From Bacteroidia bacterium (GTDB lineage Bacteria; Bacteroidota; Bacteroidia; CAIKAF01): a DNA stretch of 64,000 bases. The notes below the pieces were generated by a model that was not told the origin of the DNA, made no database searches, and saw nothing but the letters and a program-made list of their open reading frames with translations. Numbering within the stretch: the stretch's first letter is position 1; every line of letters starts with the position of its first letter. Shown in pieces: positions 43,055-52,834 of this stretch. The translations under genes and the position numbers were made by a program. The stretch lies in NCBI GenBank assembly GCA_016742095.1, contig JACVCJ010000011.1, forward strand, positions 37,764-101,763, in the 5' to 3' direction.

Positions 43055-43952
43055 TTACGAGTACCACGTTCCCGTTCTTTTACATGACTGCATTCAAGGG
43101 TTGCAACTTGCCCCCGGCGGTATTTATGTAGACGTAACTTTTGGCGGCGGCGGACACAGTCGCGAGATCCTGAAACAGATGGACCCCACGGCCCGCCTCA
43201 TCGCTTTTGACAAGGACATCGATGCCGAGGCCAATGCCGCACGCATCTTCGATCCCCGGTTCACGTTCGTAAAATCCGATTTCCGGTTCATCCGCAACTA
43301 TCTCCGCTTCCTGAAGATCGAAAAAGTAGACGGCATACTGGCCGACCTGGGCGTTTCCTCGCACCAGTTCGACGAGGCTGAACGCGGCTTTTCGCTCCGT
43401 TTCGACGGTCCGCTGGATATGCGTATGGACATCCAGAACCCGAAGACCGCCGCTTCCATACTGGCCGACTACGACGATGAAGAGCTGGTGCAGATCTTCC
43501 GCGAATACGGAGAACTGTTCAATGCCCGCCAGATCGTACGTGCCATACGCAAACAGGAGCGCATCGATACCATCGCACAGCTGAAGGACGCCCTCAAAGG
43601 CCTGTACCGCCCCAGGGAAGAACATAAGTTCCTGGCCCGCGTTTTCCAGGCTTTGCGTATAGAGGTGAACGATGAAATGGGCGCTCTGCAGGACCTGCTC
43701 ACTCAATGCACCGAACTGCTGCGGCCCGGCGGACGCCTGGTAGTACTGTCCTACCATTCGCTCGAAGACCGCCCGGTGAAGAACCTGATCAAGACCGGGA
43801 ATTTTGAAGGTGAACTGAAAAAAGACTTCTACGGCAACCCGCAACTTCTGTATAAAAGCATTACCCGTAAACCCATCGTCCCCGACGAAAAAGAAATTGA
43901 ACTGAATAACCGCGCCAGGAGCGCACGATTACGCATAGCCGAAAAACTGTAA
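43047..43952 (+). CDS. rsmH: 16S rRNA (cytosine1402-N4)-methyltransferase RsmH
   Basis: A 301-residue SAM enzyme (former MraW). It opens YEYHVPVLLHDCIQGL, has the SAM motif YVDVTFGGGGHSREIL, the conserved ADLGVSSHQFDEAERGFSLRFDGPLDMRM block, and FQALRIEVNDEMGAL and SYHSLEDRPVKN near the end. Second gene of the dcw cluster, overlapping mraZ by 8 bases and separated from ftsL by one base. Confidence 0.97.
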   Translation: MSNYEYHVPVLLHDCIQGLQLAPGGIYVDVTFGGGGHSREILKQMDPTARLIAFDKDIDAEANAARIFDPRFTFVKSDFRFIRNYLRFLKIEKVDGILADLGVSSHQFDEAERGFSLRFDGPLDMRMDIQNPKTAASILADYDDEELVQIFREYGELFNARQIVRAIRKQERIDTIAQLKDALKGLYRPREEHKFLARVFQALRIEVNDEMGALQDLLTQCTELLRPGGRLVVLSYHSLEDRPVKNLIKTGNFEGELKKDFYGNPQLLYKSITRKPIVPDEKEIELNNRARSARLRIAEKL

Positions 43953-43953
43953 C

Positions 43954-44367
43954 ATGTCTCAGAATACCGTAAAAAATACCGTTCCCCCGGCTGAAAACGG
44001 TCCCGAACCCAGACCTGCCGCTGCCCGCAAGGCCCGCAGCACGGTTTTCGGACGGATCATCAAAGGCGACATCTTCACGAGTAATTCCGTGGCGCAGTTC
44101 TTGCCCTATGCCGGTTTTCTTACCCTGCTTACCCTGTTGTACATAGCCAATGCCTATTACGCCGAACGCAAGGTGAACCGCATCAATCAGCTCAACAAAC
44201 AGGTAAAGGACCTGCACTCCAAATATGTTTCCGTAAAGGCCGACCTGATGTATGGCATGCAGCGCGGCGAACTGAGCAAGGCCCTGCTCGACGAAGGCAT
44301 TAAAGAAAACACCACACCGCCAAAGGTGATCATGGTAGAAAATAACGAAAACGAACACATATACTAA
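43954..44367 (+). CDS. ftsL: FtsL-like cell-division protein
   Basis: A 137-residue bitopic membrane protein: a cytosolic N-terminus rich in Pro, Ala and Arg, one membrane helix (FLPYAGFLTLLTLLYIANAYY, about 48-69), and a short periplasmic coiled coil (AERKVNRINQLNKQVKDLHSK). Sequence similarity to proteobacterial FtsL is weak; identity rests on this layout and on the position between rsmH and ftsI, as in other Bacteroidetes. It forms the FtsQLB-type regulatory complex that activates FtsWI. Confidence 0.82.
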   Translation: MSQNTVKNTVPPAENGPEPRPAAARKARSTVFGRIIKGDIFTSNSVAQFLPYAGFLTLLTLLYIANAYYAERKVNRINQLNKQVKDLHSKYVSVKADLMYGMQRGELSKALLDEGIKENTTPPKVIMVENNENEHIY

Positions 44368-44387
44368 AAAACGAAGCATATACTAAA

Positions 44388-46502
44388 ATGGATAAAAAGA
44401 AACAAATACTGGCCCGTGCCGGAATCCTGTACCTCGGTATAGGATTGCTTGCTTTGGCCATATTTGCTCAGGTTATCCGTATACAGTTCTTCGAAGGCAA
44501 CGCGCTGCGCGAACGTTCCCGCGAACTTACGATGGAACTACAAAGCATTGAACCCCTGCGTGGCAACATCTTCAGCTCCGATGGTAATTTCCTGGCCATT
44601 TCATTACCCATATACGAAATACGTATGGACATGAAGGCGGACGGGCTTAAGAAAGATCATTTCAACAAACATATCGACAGCCTCTGCTGGAATCTTTCGA
44701 ACCTGTTCAAAGACCTCTCGAAGGAAGAATACAAGAAGATCCTCAAAGACGCATACAAAAAGGGCAACCGCTATCAGCTGATCCAGGAGAACGTAGGTTA
44801 TACGCAATTACAGAAACTAAAGAAATTTCCGCTGTTCCGCGAAGGTTCCAATAAGGGCGGCCTGGTTCCGGTTCCAAAGACCCAGCGCGTAAAGCCCTAC
44901 AAAGACCTGGCATCCCGCACCATTGGTAAAGCCAGCGGCGAAGGTAATTTCTACGGCATCGAGTATTCGTTCAACGAAGAACTGGCCGGTACCGAAGGGG
45001 TGCGCCTCATGCAGAAACTGCAGGGTAACTTCTGGAAGCCCGTGAACGACGATTACGAGATCGAGCCCCGCAACGGTTCGGATATCTATACCACCATCGA
45101 CATTTCGCTGCAGGAGGTACTGCACAACGAACTGCAGACCCAGCTCAGCAAGAACAATGCCGATCACGGTACGGCCATCGTAATGGAAGTGACCACCGGG
45201 GCCATCAAGGCCATTGCCAACCTGCAGCGCGCCAAGAACGGCAGCTACTACGAAGGCGATAATTTTGCCGTGCGTGAGGCCGAAGAGCCCGGGTCCACCT
45301 TTAAACTGGCCACGATGATGGCCGCCCTGGAAGACGGTGTGATCAAACCCACCGACACCATAGCCACCGGTAACGGCGTGTACAGTTTCAACGGCATTAA
45401 GATGAAAGATTCGCACGAAGGCGGCTACGGAAATATTACCGTACAGCAGGTGTTCGAAAAATCGTCGAACGTAGGCACGGCGCGCATTGCATGGGACAAC
45501 TACCGTAAAAACCCGGAGAAGTTCACCGACCGCCTGCGCCAGTTTCACCTGCACGAGCCCACGGGCATACAACTTGCCGGCGAGGCAGAACCGCGTATAA
45601 AAAGTCCGAAAGACGCCGACTGGTCGGGCATTTCGCTGCCCTGGATCAGTATCGGGTACGAGAGTAAGATCACTCCGCTGCAGATGCTCACCTTTTACAA
45701 TGCGGTGGCCAATGACGGTAAAATGGTACGTCCACGCATTGTGAACGAGATCCGCGAACATGGTAAGCAGGTACGCGTGTTCGAAACGGAATACATCGAT
45801 AAAAAGATCGCCTCCGATGCCACCATACAGGCCGTGCGCCGCATGATGGAAGGCGTGGTGAAGAACGGTACCGCACGCAACCTGGGCGGACTGGTGTACT
45901 CCATTGCCGGTAAGACCGGAACGGCCCAGATCTCAAAACGAGGCGGGGGCTACCGTGAAGGCGGCGTTACCTACCGGGCCTCCTTTGCAGGCTATTTCCC
46001 GGCAGATAAGCCCAAATACTCCTGCATCGTGGTCATCAGTGCGCCCTCGAACAATGTATACTACGGCAATACGGTATCGGGTCCGGTATTCAAGGCGGCG
46101 GCCGATAAGATCTATGCCGGTTCGCTGGACCTGCACGAACGCCTCAACAAAGGTCGTCCGGTGATCGCCGATTCCCTGCTGCCTTACGTTAAACCGGGTG
46201 CCATCAACGACCAGCTGAGCGTACTCAATTTCCTGAACATCAGCAGCAGCGTTATGCAGGGCAATTCACCCGTAGGCCGCGCCACAGGCGACCATAATAA
46301 GATACGCATTACACCGGCCGTGATACGCCGCGATGTGCTGCCCGACGTAAAGGGCATGGGTGCCCGTGACGCCACCTATATGCTCGAAAAACTCAACTGC
46401 AAAGTAGAGATCATCGGCCGCGGAAGCATCCGTAACCAGGAACCCGCCGCCGGCAGCGCCATCAAAAAAGGAATGACAGTAAAACTTTATCTGAACGTAT
46501 GA
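44388..46502 (+). CDS. ftsI: septal penicillin-binding protein FtsI (PBP3) with PASTA domain
   Basis: A 704-residue transpeptidase that cross-links septal peptidoglycan with FtsW. One N-terminal membrane helix (AGILYLGIGLLALAIFAQV) is followed by the dimerisation domain starting RSRELTMELQSIEPLRGNIF. The transpeptidase motifs are STFK (in EEPGSTFKLATMM), SSN (KSSNVGTA) and KTG (AGKTGTAQ). A single C-terminal PASTA domain (DVLPDVKGMGARDATYMLE) is present, as usual in this phylum. It overlaps murE by four bases (ATGA). Confidence 0.95.
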   Translation: MDKKKQILARAGILYLGIGLLALAIFAQVIRIQFFEGNALRERSRELTMELQSIEPLRGNIFSSDGNFLAISLPIYEIRMDMKADGLKKDHFNKHIDSLCWNLSNLFKDLSKEEYKKILKDAYKKGNRYQLIQENVGYTQLQKLKKFPLFREGSNKGGLVPVPKTQRVKPYKDLASRTIGKASGEGNFYGIEYSFNEELAGTEGVRLMQKLQGNFWKPVNDDYEIEPRNGSDIYTTIDISLQEVLHNELQTQLSKNNADHGTAIVMEVTTGAIKAIANLQRAKNGSYYEGDNFAVREAEEPGSTFKLATMMAALEDGVIKPTDTIATGNGVYSFNGIKMKDSHEGGYGNITVQQVFEKSSNVGTARIAWDNYRKNPEKFTDRLRQFHLHEPTGIQLAGEAEPRIKSPKDADWSGISLPWISIGYESKITPLQMLTFYNAVANDGKMVRPRIVNEIREHGKQVRVFETEYIDKKIASDATIQAVRRMMEGVVKNGTARNLGGLVYSIAGKTGTAQISKRGGGYREGGVTYRASFAGYFPADKPKYSCIVVISAPSNNVYYGNTVSGPVFKAAADKIYAGSLDLHERLNKGRPVIADSLLPYVKPGAINDQLSVLNFLNISSSVMQGNSPVGRATGDHNKIRITPAVIRRDVLPDVKGMGARDATYMLEKLNCKVEIIGRGSIRNQEPAAGSAIKKGMTVKLYLNV

Positions 46503-47962
46503 AATTACTGAAAGACATACTATATAAAGTTCGGCTCGAAGAAGTGATCGGGAACACGAATATCGCGGTGGAAAGTATCTACCACGATAGTCGCCTTGTG
46601 ACCGCACAGTCCCTTTTTATCGCACTCCCCGGCCGCACCACCGACGGACACAAATACATCCCGGACGTGATCGCCAAAGGCGCCGACGTGATCGTGTGCG
46701 AAATACTGCCCGAAGAAAAACAGAAGGATATTACCTATATACGTGTGGCCGATACCTGGGAAACCCTGGCCATACTCGCTTCCAACTTTTACGACAATCC
46801 CTCTTCTAAAATGAAGGTGGTGGGCGTAACCGGCACCAATGGCAAGACCAGTGTGGCCACCATCTGCTACAAACTATACCTGCAGATGGGCTTCCAGGCC
46901 GGACTACTGAGCACCATCGAGAACCGCATCGGCAAAAAACTGCTGCCCGCCACGCATACCACACCCGATGCCCTGGCCGTGCAGAAACTGATGGCCGAAA
47001 TGGTTAAAAGCGGCTGTACGCACTGCTTTATGGAAGTAAGTTCCATTGCACTGGACCAGAAACGCTCCTACGGTATCGACTTCGACGTGGCCATTTTCAC
47101 CAATATCACGCACGATCACCTCGATTATCACATTACGTTCGACAACTACGTCAAGGCCAAGAAGATCTTCTTCGACACACTGGGTTCCAATGCTTTTGCC
47201 CTGGTGAACGTAGACGACCGCAATGCCCGCATCATGGTTCAGAACACCAAAGCCAAGGTGCGCACTTTTTCCATGAAGACCTTTGCCGATTTCAAGGTTC
47301 GCATCCTGGAAAAAGAACTGCGGGGCATGCACCTCACCATCGACGGAAAAGAGATATGGGTGCGCCTTACCGGTGAATTCAATGCCTACAATATACTTTG
47401 CGCATATGCATCAGCCGTACTGCTGGGACAGGATACGATGAGTATACTAACAGCGCTTTCCACCATCGAGCCTATTGAAGGCCGCTTCAACACCGTAATT
47501 TCCAAGGACGGCGTTACCGGCATTATCGATTACGCCCACACGCCCGATGCCCTGCAGAACATCATCGACGGCATACGCGACGTAATGAAGAGCGGCACAC
47601 GCCTCATTACCGTAGTAGGCTGCGGAGGCGACCGTGACAAGACCAAGCGCCCCGTCATGGGCAAACTGGCCGCCACCCTTTCCGATCAGGCCATTTTCAC
47701 TTCGGACAATCCGCGCAGCGAAGAGCCCGAGACCATTATACGGGAAATGAAGACCGAACTGAGCTCGGCCCTGGCCCGGAAAGTACTGAGCATCACCGAC
47801 CGCGAAGAGGCCATACGCAGCGCGGTAAGTATTGCACGCCCCGGCGATGTGATCCTCGTTGCCGGAAAAGGTCACGAAAAATACCAGGAAATAAAAGGGG
47901 TAAAACGTGATTTTGACGATAAAAAAGTAGTAACCGAAACCTTCAAAAGCCGCGAATTATAA
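46499..47962 (+). CDS. murE: UDP-MurNAc-tripeptide ligase MurE, DAP-adding
   Basis: A 487-residue Mur ligase that adds meso-diaminopimelate to UDP-MurNAc-L-Ala-D-Glu. The P-loop is [16 protein letters not shown] (about residue 112). The substrate-specificity motif reads DNPR (in [10 protein letters not shown]), the signature for DAP rather than lysine, and [12 protein letters not shown] lies near the end. Overlaps ftsI (4 bases) and mraY (1 base). Confidence 0.97.
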   Translation: MKLLKDILYKVRLEEVIGNTNIAVESIYHDSRLVTAQSLFIALPGRTTDGHKYIPDVIAKGADVIVCEILPEEKQKDITYIRVADTWETLAILASNFYDNPSSKMKVVGVTGTNGKTSVATICYKLYLQMGFQAGLLSTIENRIGKKLLPATHTTPDALAVQKLMAEMVKSGCTHCFMEVSSIALDQKRSYGIDFDVAIFTNITHDHLDYHITFDNYVKAKKIFFDTLGSNAFALVNVDDRNARIMVQNTKAKVRTFSMKTFADFKVRILEKELRGMHLTIDGKEIWVRLTGEFNAYNILCAYASAVLLGQDTMSILTALSTIEPIEGRFNTVISKDGVTGIIDYAHTPDALQNIIDGIRDVMKSGTRLITVVGCGGDRDKTKRPVMGKLAATLSDQAIFTSDNPRSEEPETIIREMKTELSSALARKVLSITDREEAIRSAVSIARPGDVILVAGKGHEKYQEIKGVKRDFDDKKVVTETFKSREL

Positions 47963-49200
47963 TGCTGTACTACCTGTTTGAATACCTGGATAAACTGATC
48001 GATCTCCCCGGAGCCGGCCTGTTTCGCTTTATCTCCTTCCGGGCGGCTATGGCACTGCTGCTTTCCCTGCTGATATCAGCGGTGTTCGGTAAACGCCTGA
48101 TCTCTGTGCTGCGCCGCAAACAGGTAGGCGAGACCGTACGTGACCTGGGCCTGCAGGGACAGATCGAAAAAGCCGGTACTCCCACCATGGGCGGACTGAT
48201 CATACTCGGGGCCATACTGGTACCGGTACTGCTTTTCACAGACCTGAAGAACGTATATATATTGCTGATGATCGCCACCACCGTATGGCTGGGCTTTATC
48301 GGCTTCCTGGACGATTACATCAAGGTCTTCAAAAAGAACAAGGAAGGTCTGGCCGGCCGTTTCAAGATCGTGGGCCAGGTAGGTATCGGTCTGCTGGTGG
48401 GCAGTGTACTGTACTTTCACCCGGACGTGACCATGCGCCGCAAGATCATGGCCCAGGAGCCGCGCCACGCTCCCATGACCACGCAAATGGAGCAGATCGA
48501 ACAGAACTACGTGGACGTAAACACACAGGTGACCACCATTCCCTTTGTAAAGAACCACGAGTTCAATTACTCGAAGATCGTTTCTTTCCTGGGCGAAGGT
48601 TATGAGAACTACGGCTGGATCATCTTTATCCCCGTTTGTATATTCATCATTACCGCGGTATCCAACGGCGCCAACATCACCGACGGTATCGACGGACTGG
48701 CCACGGGTACTTCGGCCATCATAGGCACGGCGCTGGGTATTTTCGCATATGTATCAGGCAACAGCATTTTCGCGAATTACCTGAACGTAATGTATATACC
48801 AAATTCAGGCGAACTCGTGATATTCTCCGCGGCTTTCGTAGGGGCATGCATCGGCTTCCTGTGGTACAATGCCTACCCGGCACAGGTATTCATGGGCGAT
48901 ACGGGCAGCCTGGCCATCGGGGGTATCATTGCTACCCTGGCCATCTGTATACGAAAAGAACTGCTTATTCCCATCCTGTGCGGAATATTCCTGGTAGAGA
49001 ACCTTTCGGTAATGATGCAGGTGTACTACTTTAAGTATACGAAAAAGAAATACGGCGAGGGCCGGCGCATCTTCCGGATGTCGCCCCTGCACCACCATTA
49101 CCAGAAACTCGGGTACCAGGAAAGCAAGATCGTTACCCGCTTCTGGATCGTTGGCATTGGTCTGGCCGTACTCACCATCATAACGCTTAAACTCCGCTGA
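47962..49200 (+). CDS. mraY: phospho-MurNAc-pentapeptide transferase MraY
   Basis: A 412-residue polytopic membrane enzyme that attaches phospho-MurNAc-pentapeptide to undecaprenyl phosphate (lipid I). Motifs are KAGTPTMGG, the active-site Asp pair [12 protein letters not shown], and [14 protein letters not shown] [12 protein letters not shown], with [19 protein letters not shown] at the end. A ~55-residue insert after residue 150 ([13 protein letters not shown] ... [12 protein letters not shown]) is typical of Bacteroidetes MraY. Two bases before murD. Confidence 0.96.
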   Translation: MLYYLFEYLDKLIDLPGAGLFRFISFRAAMALLLSLLISAVFGKRLISVLRRKQVGETVRDLGLQGQIEKAGTPTMGGLIILGAILVPVLLFTDLKNVYILLMIATTVWLGFIGFLDDYIKVFKKNKEGLAGRFKIVGQVGIGLLVGSVLYFHPDVTMRRKIMAQEPRHAPMTTQMEQIEQNYVDVNTQVTTIPFVKNHEFNYSKIVSFLGEGYENYGWIIFIPVCIFIITAVSNGANITDGIDGLATGTSAIIGTALGIFAYVSGNSIFANYLNVMYIPNSGELVIFSAAFVGACIGFLWYNAYPAQVFMGDTGSLAIGGIIATLAICIRKELLIPILCGIFLVENLSVMMQVYYFKYTKKKYGEGRRIFRMSPLHHHYQKLGYQESKIVTRFWIVGIGLAVLTIITLKLR

Positions 49201-49201
49201 T

Positions 49202-50539
49202 ATGAAGAAGCGAATTTCCATACTCGGCGGAGGCGAATCCGGAGCAGGCACAGCGGTCCTGGCCCAAAAGCAGGGCTGGGAAGTGTGGCTTTCGGACGCC
49301 GGCAACATAAAGGAAAAATACCAGGACCTGCTGCGGCAGTACGGTATTCCTTTTGAAGAAGGTGGGCACAACGAAGAAATGATCCTGGGCAGCGATCTCA
49401 TCATGAAAAGCCCGGGCATTCCCGACAAGGCCCCCATCGTAAAAAAGGCGCTGGAAAAAGGCATCGACGTGATCTCGGAGATCGAGTTCGCCGCCACCTA
49501 TACCGACGCCGTCATCATAGGCATTACGGGCACCAATGGCAAGACCACCACTACCCTGCTTACGCATCACCTGCTGGTAAATGCGGGACTGAACGCGGGA
49601 CTGGCGGGCAATGTAGGCAAAAGTTTCGCCCTGCAGGTAGCCACGGAGCTGCACGATTACTACGTACTCGAATTAAGCAGTTTCCAGCTGGACGGCATCC
49701 GGACATTCCGGCCGCATATTGCCATACTGACCAATATAACGCCCGACCACCTGGACCGCTACGACTACAAGTACGAAAACTATATCGCTTCCAAGTTCCG
49801 GATCACCATGAACCAGCGCGAAGGCGACATTTTTATAGCCGGTTACGACAGCGAACCCGTGCGCGAAGGACTGAAACGCTTCCCCACCCGGGCAGCCGTG
49901 TACACCTTCAGCCAGGAAAAGCTCGACCGTCCCGGCGCTTATATAGAAGACCACAGAATAATCATCAACATAATAAATAAGGAGTTCGACATGTACATCA
50001 ATGAATTAGCACTACAGGGCAAACACAACGCATACAATTCCATGGCAGCCGGAATTGCAGCGCGACTGCTCGACATTAAGAAGGAGAGTATCCGCGATTC
50101 GTTAAGCGATTTTAAGAACGTAGAACACCGTATGGAATTTGTAGCCAAGGTAAAAGGTGTAGAATACATCAACGACAGCAAGGCTACCAATGTAAACTCG
50201 GCCTTCTATGCCCTCGAATCCATGACGGCGCCTACCATCTGGATCGCCGGCGGTGTGGACAAGGGTAACGATTATGCCGAATTACTGCCCGTGGTAAAAG
50301 GCAAGGTAAAAGTGCTGATCTGCCTGGGCGAAGGCGTGGAAAAACTCCGCGAGACCTTCGGCGATGCCATTGAACAGATCTATCATGTAAACTCTATGCG
50401 CGATGCCGTGAGTTCGGCCTACCGCCTGGGTCAGAAAGGCGACGTAGTGCTGCTTTCGCCCGCCTGTGCCAGCTTCGACCTCTTTGAGAACTACGAGGAC
50501 CGCGGCAACCAGTTCAAACAGTGGGTGCGCGAACTCTAA
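49202..50539 (+). CDS. murD: UDP-MurNAc-alanine--D-glutamate ligase MurD
   Basis: A 445-residue Mur ligase adding D-Glu to UDP-MurNAc-L-Ala in the cytoplasm. It begins with the Rossmann-like ISILGGGESGAGTAVLA, has the P-loop IGITGTNGKTTTTLLTHHLL, LELSSFQLDG, and NDSKATNVNSAFYAL, with LLSPACASFDLFENYEDRG near the C-terminus. Follows mraY by one base and precedes ftsW by 29 bases. Confidence 0.97.
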   Translation: MKKRISILGGGESGAGTAVLAQKQGWEVWLSDAGNIKEKYQDLLRQYGIPFEEGGHNEEMILGSDLIMKSPGIPDKAPIVKKALEKGIDVISEIEFAATYTDAVIIGITGTNGKTTTTLLTHHLLVNAGLNAGLAGNVGKSFALQVATELHDYYVLELSSFQLDGIRTFRPHIAILTNITPDHLDRYDYKYENYIASKFRITMNQREGDIFIAGYDSEPVREGLKRFPTRAAVYTFSQEKLDRPGAYIEDHRIIINIINKEFDMYINELALQGKHNAYNSMAAGIAARLLDIKKESIRDSLSDFKNVEHRMEFVAKVKGVEYINDSKATNVNSAFYALESMTAPTIWIAGGVDKGNDYAELLPVVKGKVKVLICLGEGVEKLRETFGDAIEQIYHVNSMRDAVSSAYRLGQKGDVVLLSPACASFDLFENYEDRGNQFKQWVREL

Positions 50540-50568
50540 AAAACGAATGATACAGAGATACTGAACGG

Positions 50569-51747
50569 ATGAACACATTAAAAAAATACCTGAAAGGAGA
50601 TCCGGCCATATGGGGCGTTGCCCTCGTATTGTCTGTGATCTCTATCCTGTCGGTGTACAGCACCACGGGTTCTCTCGCATTCCGCTACAAGGGAGGGAAC
50701 ACCGAGGCGTACCTGATCGAACGGGTAGTTTTTGTACTGGGTGGACTGGGCATAATGTTCTTTTTGCAACATGTGCGCTACACGCTGTTCTCCCGTCTCT
50801 CACAGATACTCCTGCTGTTCTCTGTTCCGCTGCTGCTGCTTACGCTGTTCCTCGGCTCCGACATCAACGACGCCCAGCGCTGGCTGCGTATACCCGGTAT
50901 CGGGCTCAGCTTCCAGACCTCCGACCTGGCCAAGGTGGCGCTGGTTACCTATGTAGCCTCCTTCCTTTCGAACCGCCAGGACCAGACTGATGATTATACT
51001 AAAACACTGATTCCCGTGCTGCTCTGGATCGGAGTGGTGTGCCTGCTGATCTTCCCGGCCAACTTCAGTACGGCCGCCATGCTCTTCGGCATTTGTTTTA
51101 TGCTGATGTTCGTGGCCCGCATTCCGCTGAAGCAACTGATGATCATACTCTTATTAGGCGTGGTACTGCTGTCCCTCACGGCCGCCATTATCTATTTTTT
51201 CCCGGACGCACTGCCCCGCGGCGCCACCTGGAAGAACCGTATCTTCGGCTTCCTGGGTGATAATGCCGATGCCAATTACCAGGCCGATCAGGCCAAAATG
51301 GCCATTGCCAACGGCGGACTTTTCGGCACCGGTCCGGCCAACAACCCCAACAAGTACTTTCTGCCCCAGAGTTATTCCGACTTTATATACGCTATGATCA
51401 TCGGCGAGTACGGCCTTTTCGGCGGACTGGTGGTCATGGTGAGTTACCTGATACTGCTGTACCGCTGCGTGCGTATAGCCTCCAAAACCAAGTTCGCCTT
51501 TGCAGCCCTGCTGTCCCTGGGACTGGGTATACTTATCGTAGTACAGGCTTTTATTAACATGGCCGTGGCCGTGAACCTGTTCCCCGTGACCGGTCAGCCC
51601 CTGCCCATGGTAAGTATGGGGGGAACCGGCACCCTTTTTACCGCGCTTACCTTCGGTATGCTGCTGAGCATAAGCCGCAGCATCGAAGAAAAAGGCACCG
51701 AAGTACAACCCGAAACAGAAAAGGAGGTGGAAAATGCCACTACGTAA
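50569..51747 (+). CDS. ftsW: septal peptidoglycan polymerase FtsW
   Basis: A 392-residue SEDS-family membrane protein with about ten helices; it polymerises lipid II with FtsI. Recognisable blocks are GINDAQRWLRIPG-like INDAQRWLRIPGIGLSFQTSDLAK, GPANNPNKYFLPQSYSDFIYAMIIGEYGLFGG and the late VTGQPLPMVSMGGTGTL. The C-terminus has an acidic cytosolic tail. It overlaps murG by 14 bases. Confidence 0.95.
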   Translation: MNTLKKYLKGDPAIWGVALVLSVISILSVYSTTGSLAFRYKGGNTEAYLIERVVFVLGGLGIMFFLQHVRYTLFSRLSQILLLFSVPLLLLTLFLGSDINDAQRWLRIPGIGLSFQTSDLAKVALVTYVASFLSNRQDQTDDYTKTLIPVLLWIGVVCLLIFPANFSTAAMLFGICFMLMFVARIPLKQLMIILLLGVVLLSLTAAIIYFFPDALPRGATWKNRIFGFLGDNADANYQADQAKMAIANGGLFGTGPANNPNKYFLPQSYSDFIYAMIIGEYGLFGGLVVMVSYLILLYRCVRIASKTKFAFAALLSLGLGILIVVQAFINMAVAVNLFPVTGQPLPMVSMGGTGTLFTALTFGMLLSISRSIEEKGTEVQPETEKEVENATT

Positions 51748-52834
51748 AGTGATCCTTTCCGGGGGCGGTACCGGCGGACATATTTTCCCGGCCGTAGCCA
51801 TTGCCGATGCCCTGAAACAGGAACATCCCGGTGTGGAGATACTGTTCGTGGGCGCCAAAGGCAAAATGGAAATGGAAAAAGTGCCCCAGGCCGGCTACCG
51901 GATCGTGGGACTGGACATTACCGGTTTTCAGCGTTCCCTGTCCTTCAGCAACCTGATGCTGCCCATACGTATACTAAAAAGTCTGATGGGCGCAAGGCGT
52001 ATACTAAAAACCGAAAAGCCCGACCTGGTGATCGGTACCGGGGGCTTTGCATCCGCTCCTGTGCTGTATATGGCCACGCGTATGGGAATTCCGGCCGTGA
52101 TACAGGAACAGAATTCCTTCCCGGGTAAAGTAAATACATTTTTAGGCAAACGTGTTCAAAAAATATGTGTCGCCTACGAAGGCCTTGAAAATGCCTTCCC
52201 TGCGGCCAAGATCGTACTCACCGGCAACCCGGTACGCGAGCAGATCGAGTTCAGCAGCTGCACACGCGAACAGGGCGCCGCACAGTTCGGCTTACAAGCG
52301 GAAGCTCCCATCGTACTGATCTGCGGAGGCAGCCTGGGCGCCCTGGCCATTAACGACGGCATGTACCTGGCCGCAGAAAAACTGCACGAAAGCGGCATAC
52401 AGGTCATCTGGCAGACCGGCAAACCCTACTACGAAAAAGCCCGTGCCCTGGTAGAAGAGAATGCCTATACGCATATTAAGGTAACCGCTTTCATTCAGCA
52501 GATGGAACAGGCCTATGCCGCTGCTGACATCGTGATCAGCCGTGCCGGGGCCATAGCCATATCCGAACTGTGCATACTGGGTAAAGCGGCCGTACTGGTA
52601 CCCCTGCCCACTGCCGCAGAAGACCATCAGACCCGCAATGCCGAAGCCCTGGTACGCCACAACGCGGCCATACTGCTGAGCAACAACCAGGCACCTACGC
52701 AGCTGGTGAACCTGATCCCCAAACTGCTGGCCAACCCGGTAAGAATAAAAGAACTGCAAGAGAACATTAAAAAAATGGCGCTCCGCGGAGCCGCCCGTAA
52801 AATAGCGGCAGAAGCGGCCGCACTGGTTATATGA
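51734..52834 (+). CDS. murG: lipid II synthase MurG
   Basis: A 366-residue GT-B transferase that adds GlcNAc to lipid I at the inner leaflet. The first motif is SGGGTGGHIFPAVAIADALK. TGGFASAPVLYMA and QEQNSFPGKVN follow, and the C-terminal donor-binding block is SRAGAIAISELCILGKAAVLVPLP. It overlaps ftsW by 14 and murC by 4 bases. Confidence 0.97.
   Translation: MPLRKVILSGGGTGGHIFPAVAIADALKQEHPGVEILFVGAKGKMEMEKVPQAGYRIVGLDITGFQRSLSFSNLMLPIRILKSLMGARRILKTEKPDLVIGTGGFASAPVLYMATRMGIPAVIQEQNSFPGKVNTFLGKRVQKICVAYEGLENAFPAAKIVLTGNPVREQIEFSSCTREQGAAQFGLQAEAPIVLICGGSLGALAINDGMYLAAEKLHESGIQVIWQTGKPYYEKARALVEENAYTHIKVTAFIQQMEQAYAAADIVISRAGAIAISELCILGKAAVLVPLPTAAEDHQTRNAEALVRHNAAILLSNNQAPTQLVNLIPKLLANPVRIKELQENIKKMALRGAARKIAAEAAALVI

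Noticed and set aside
50537..50548. CTAAAAAACGAA after murD also present after ftsL
   Set aside because: A 12-base A-rich match at two stop codons is compatible with chance; no further shared sequence.
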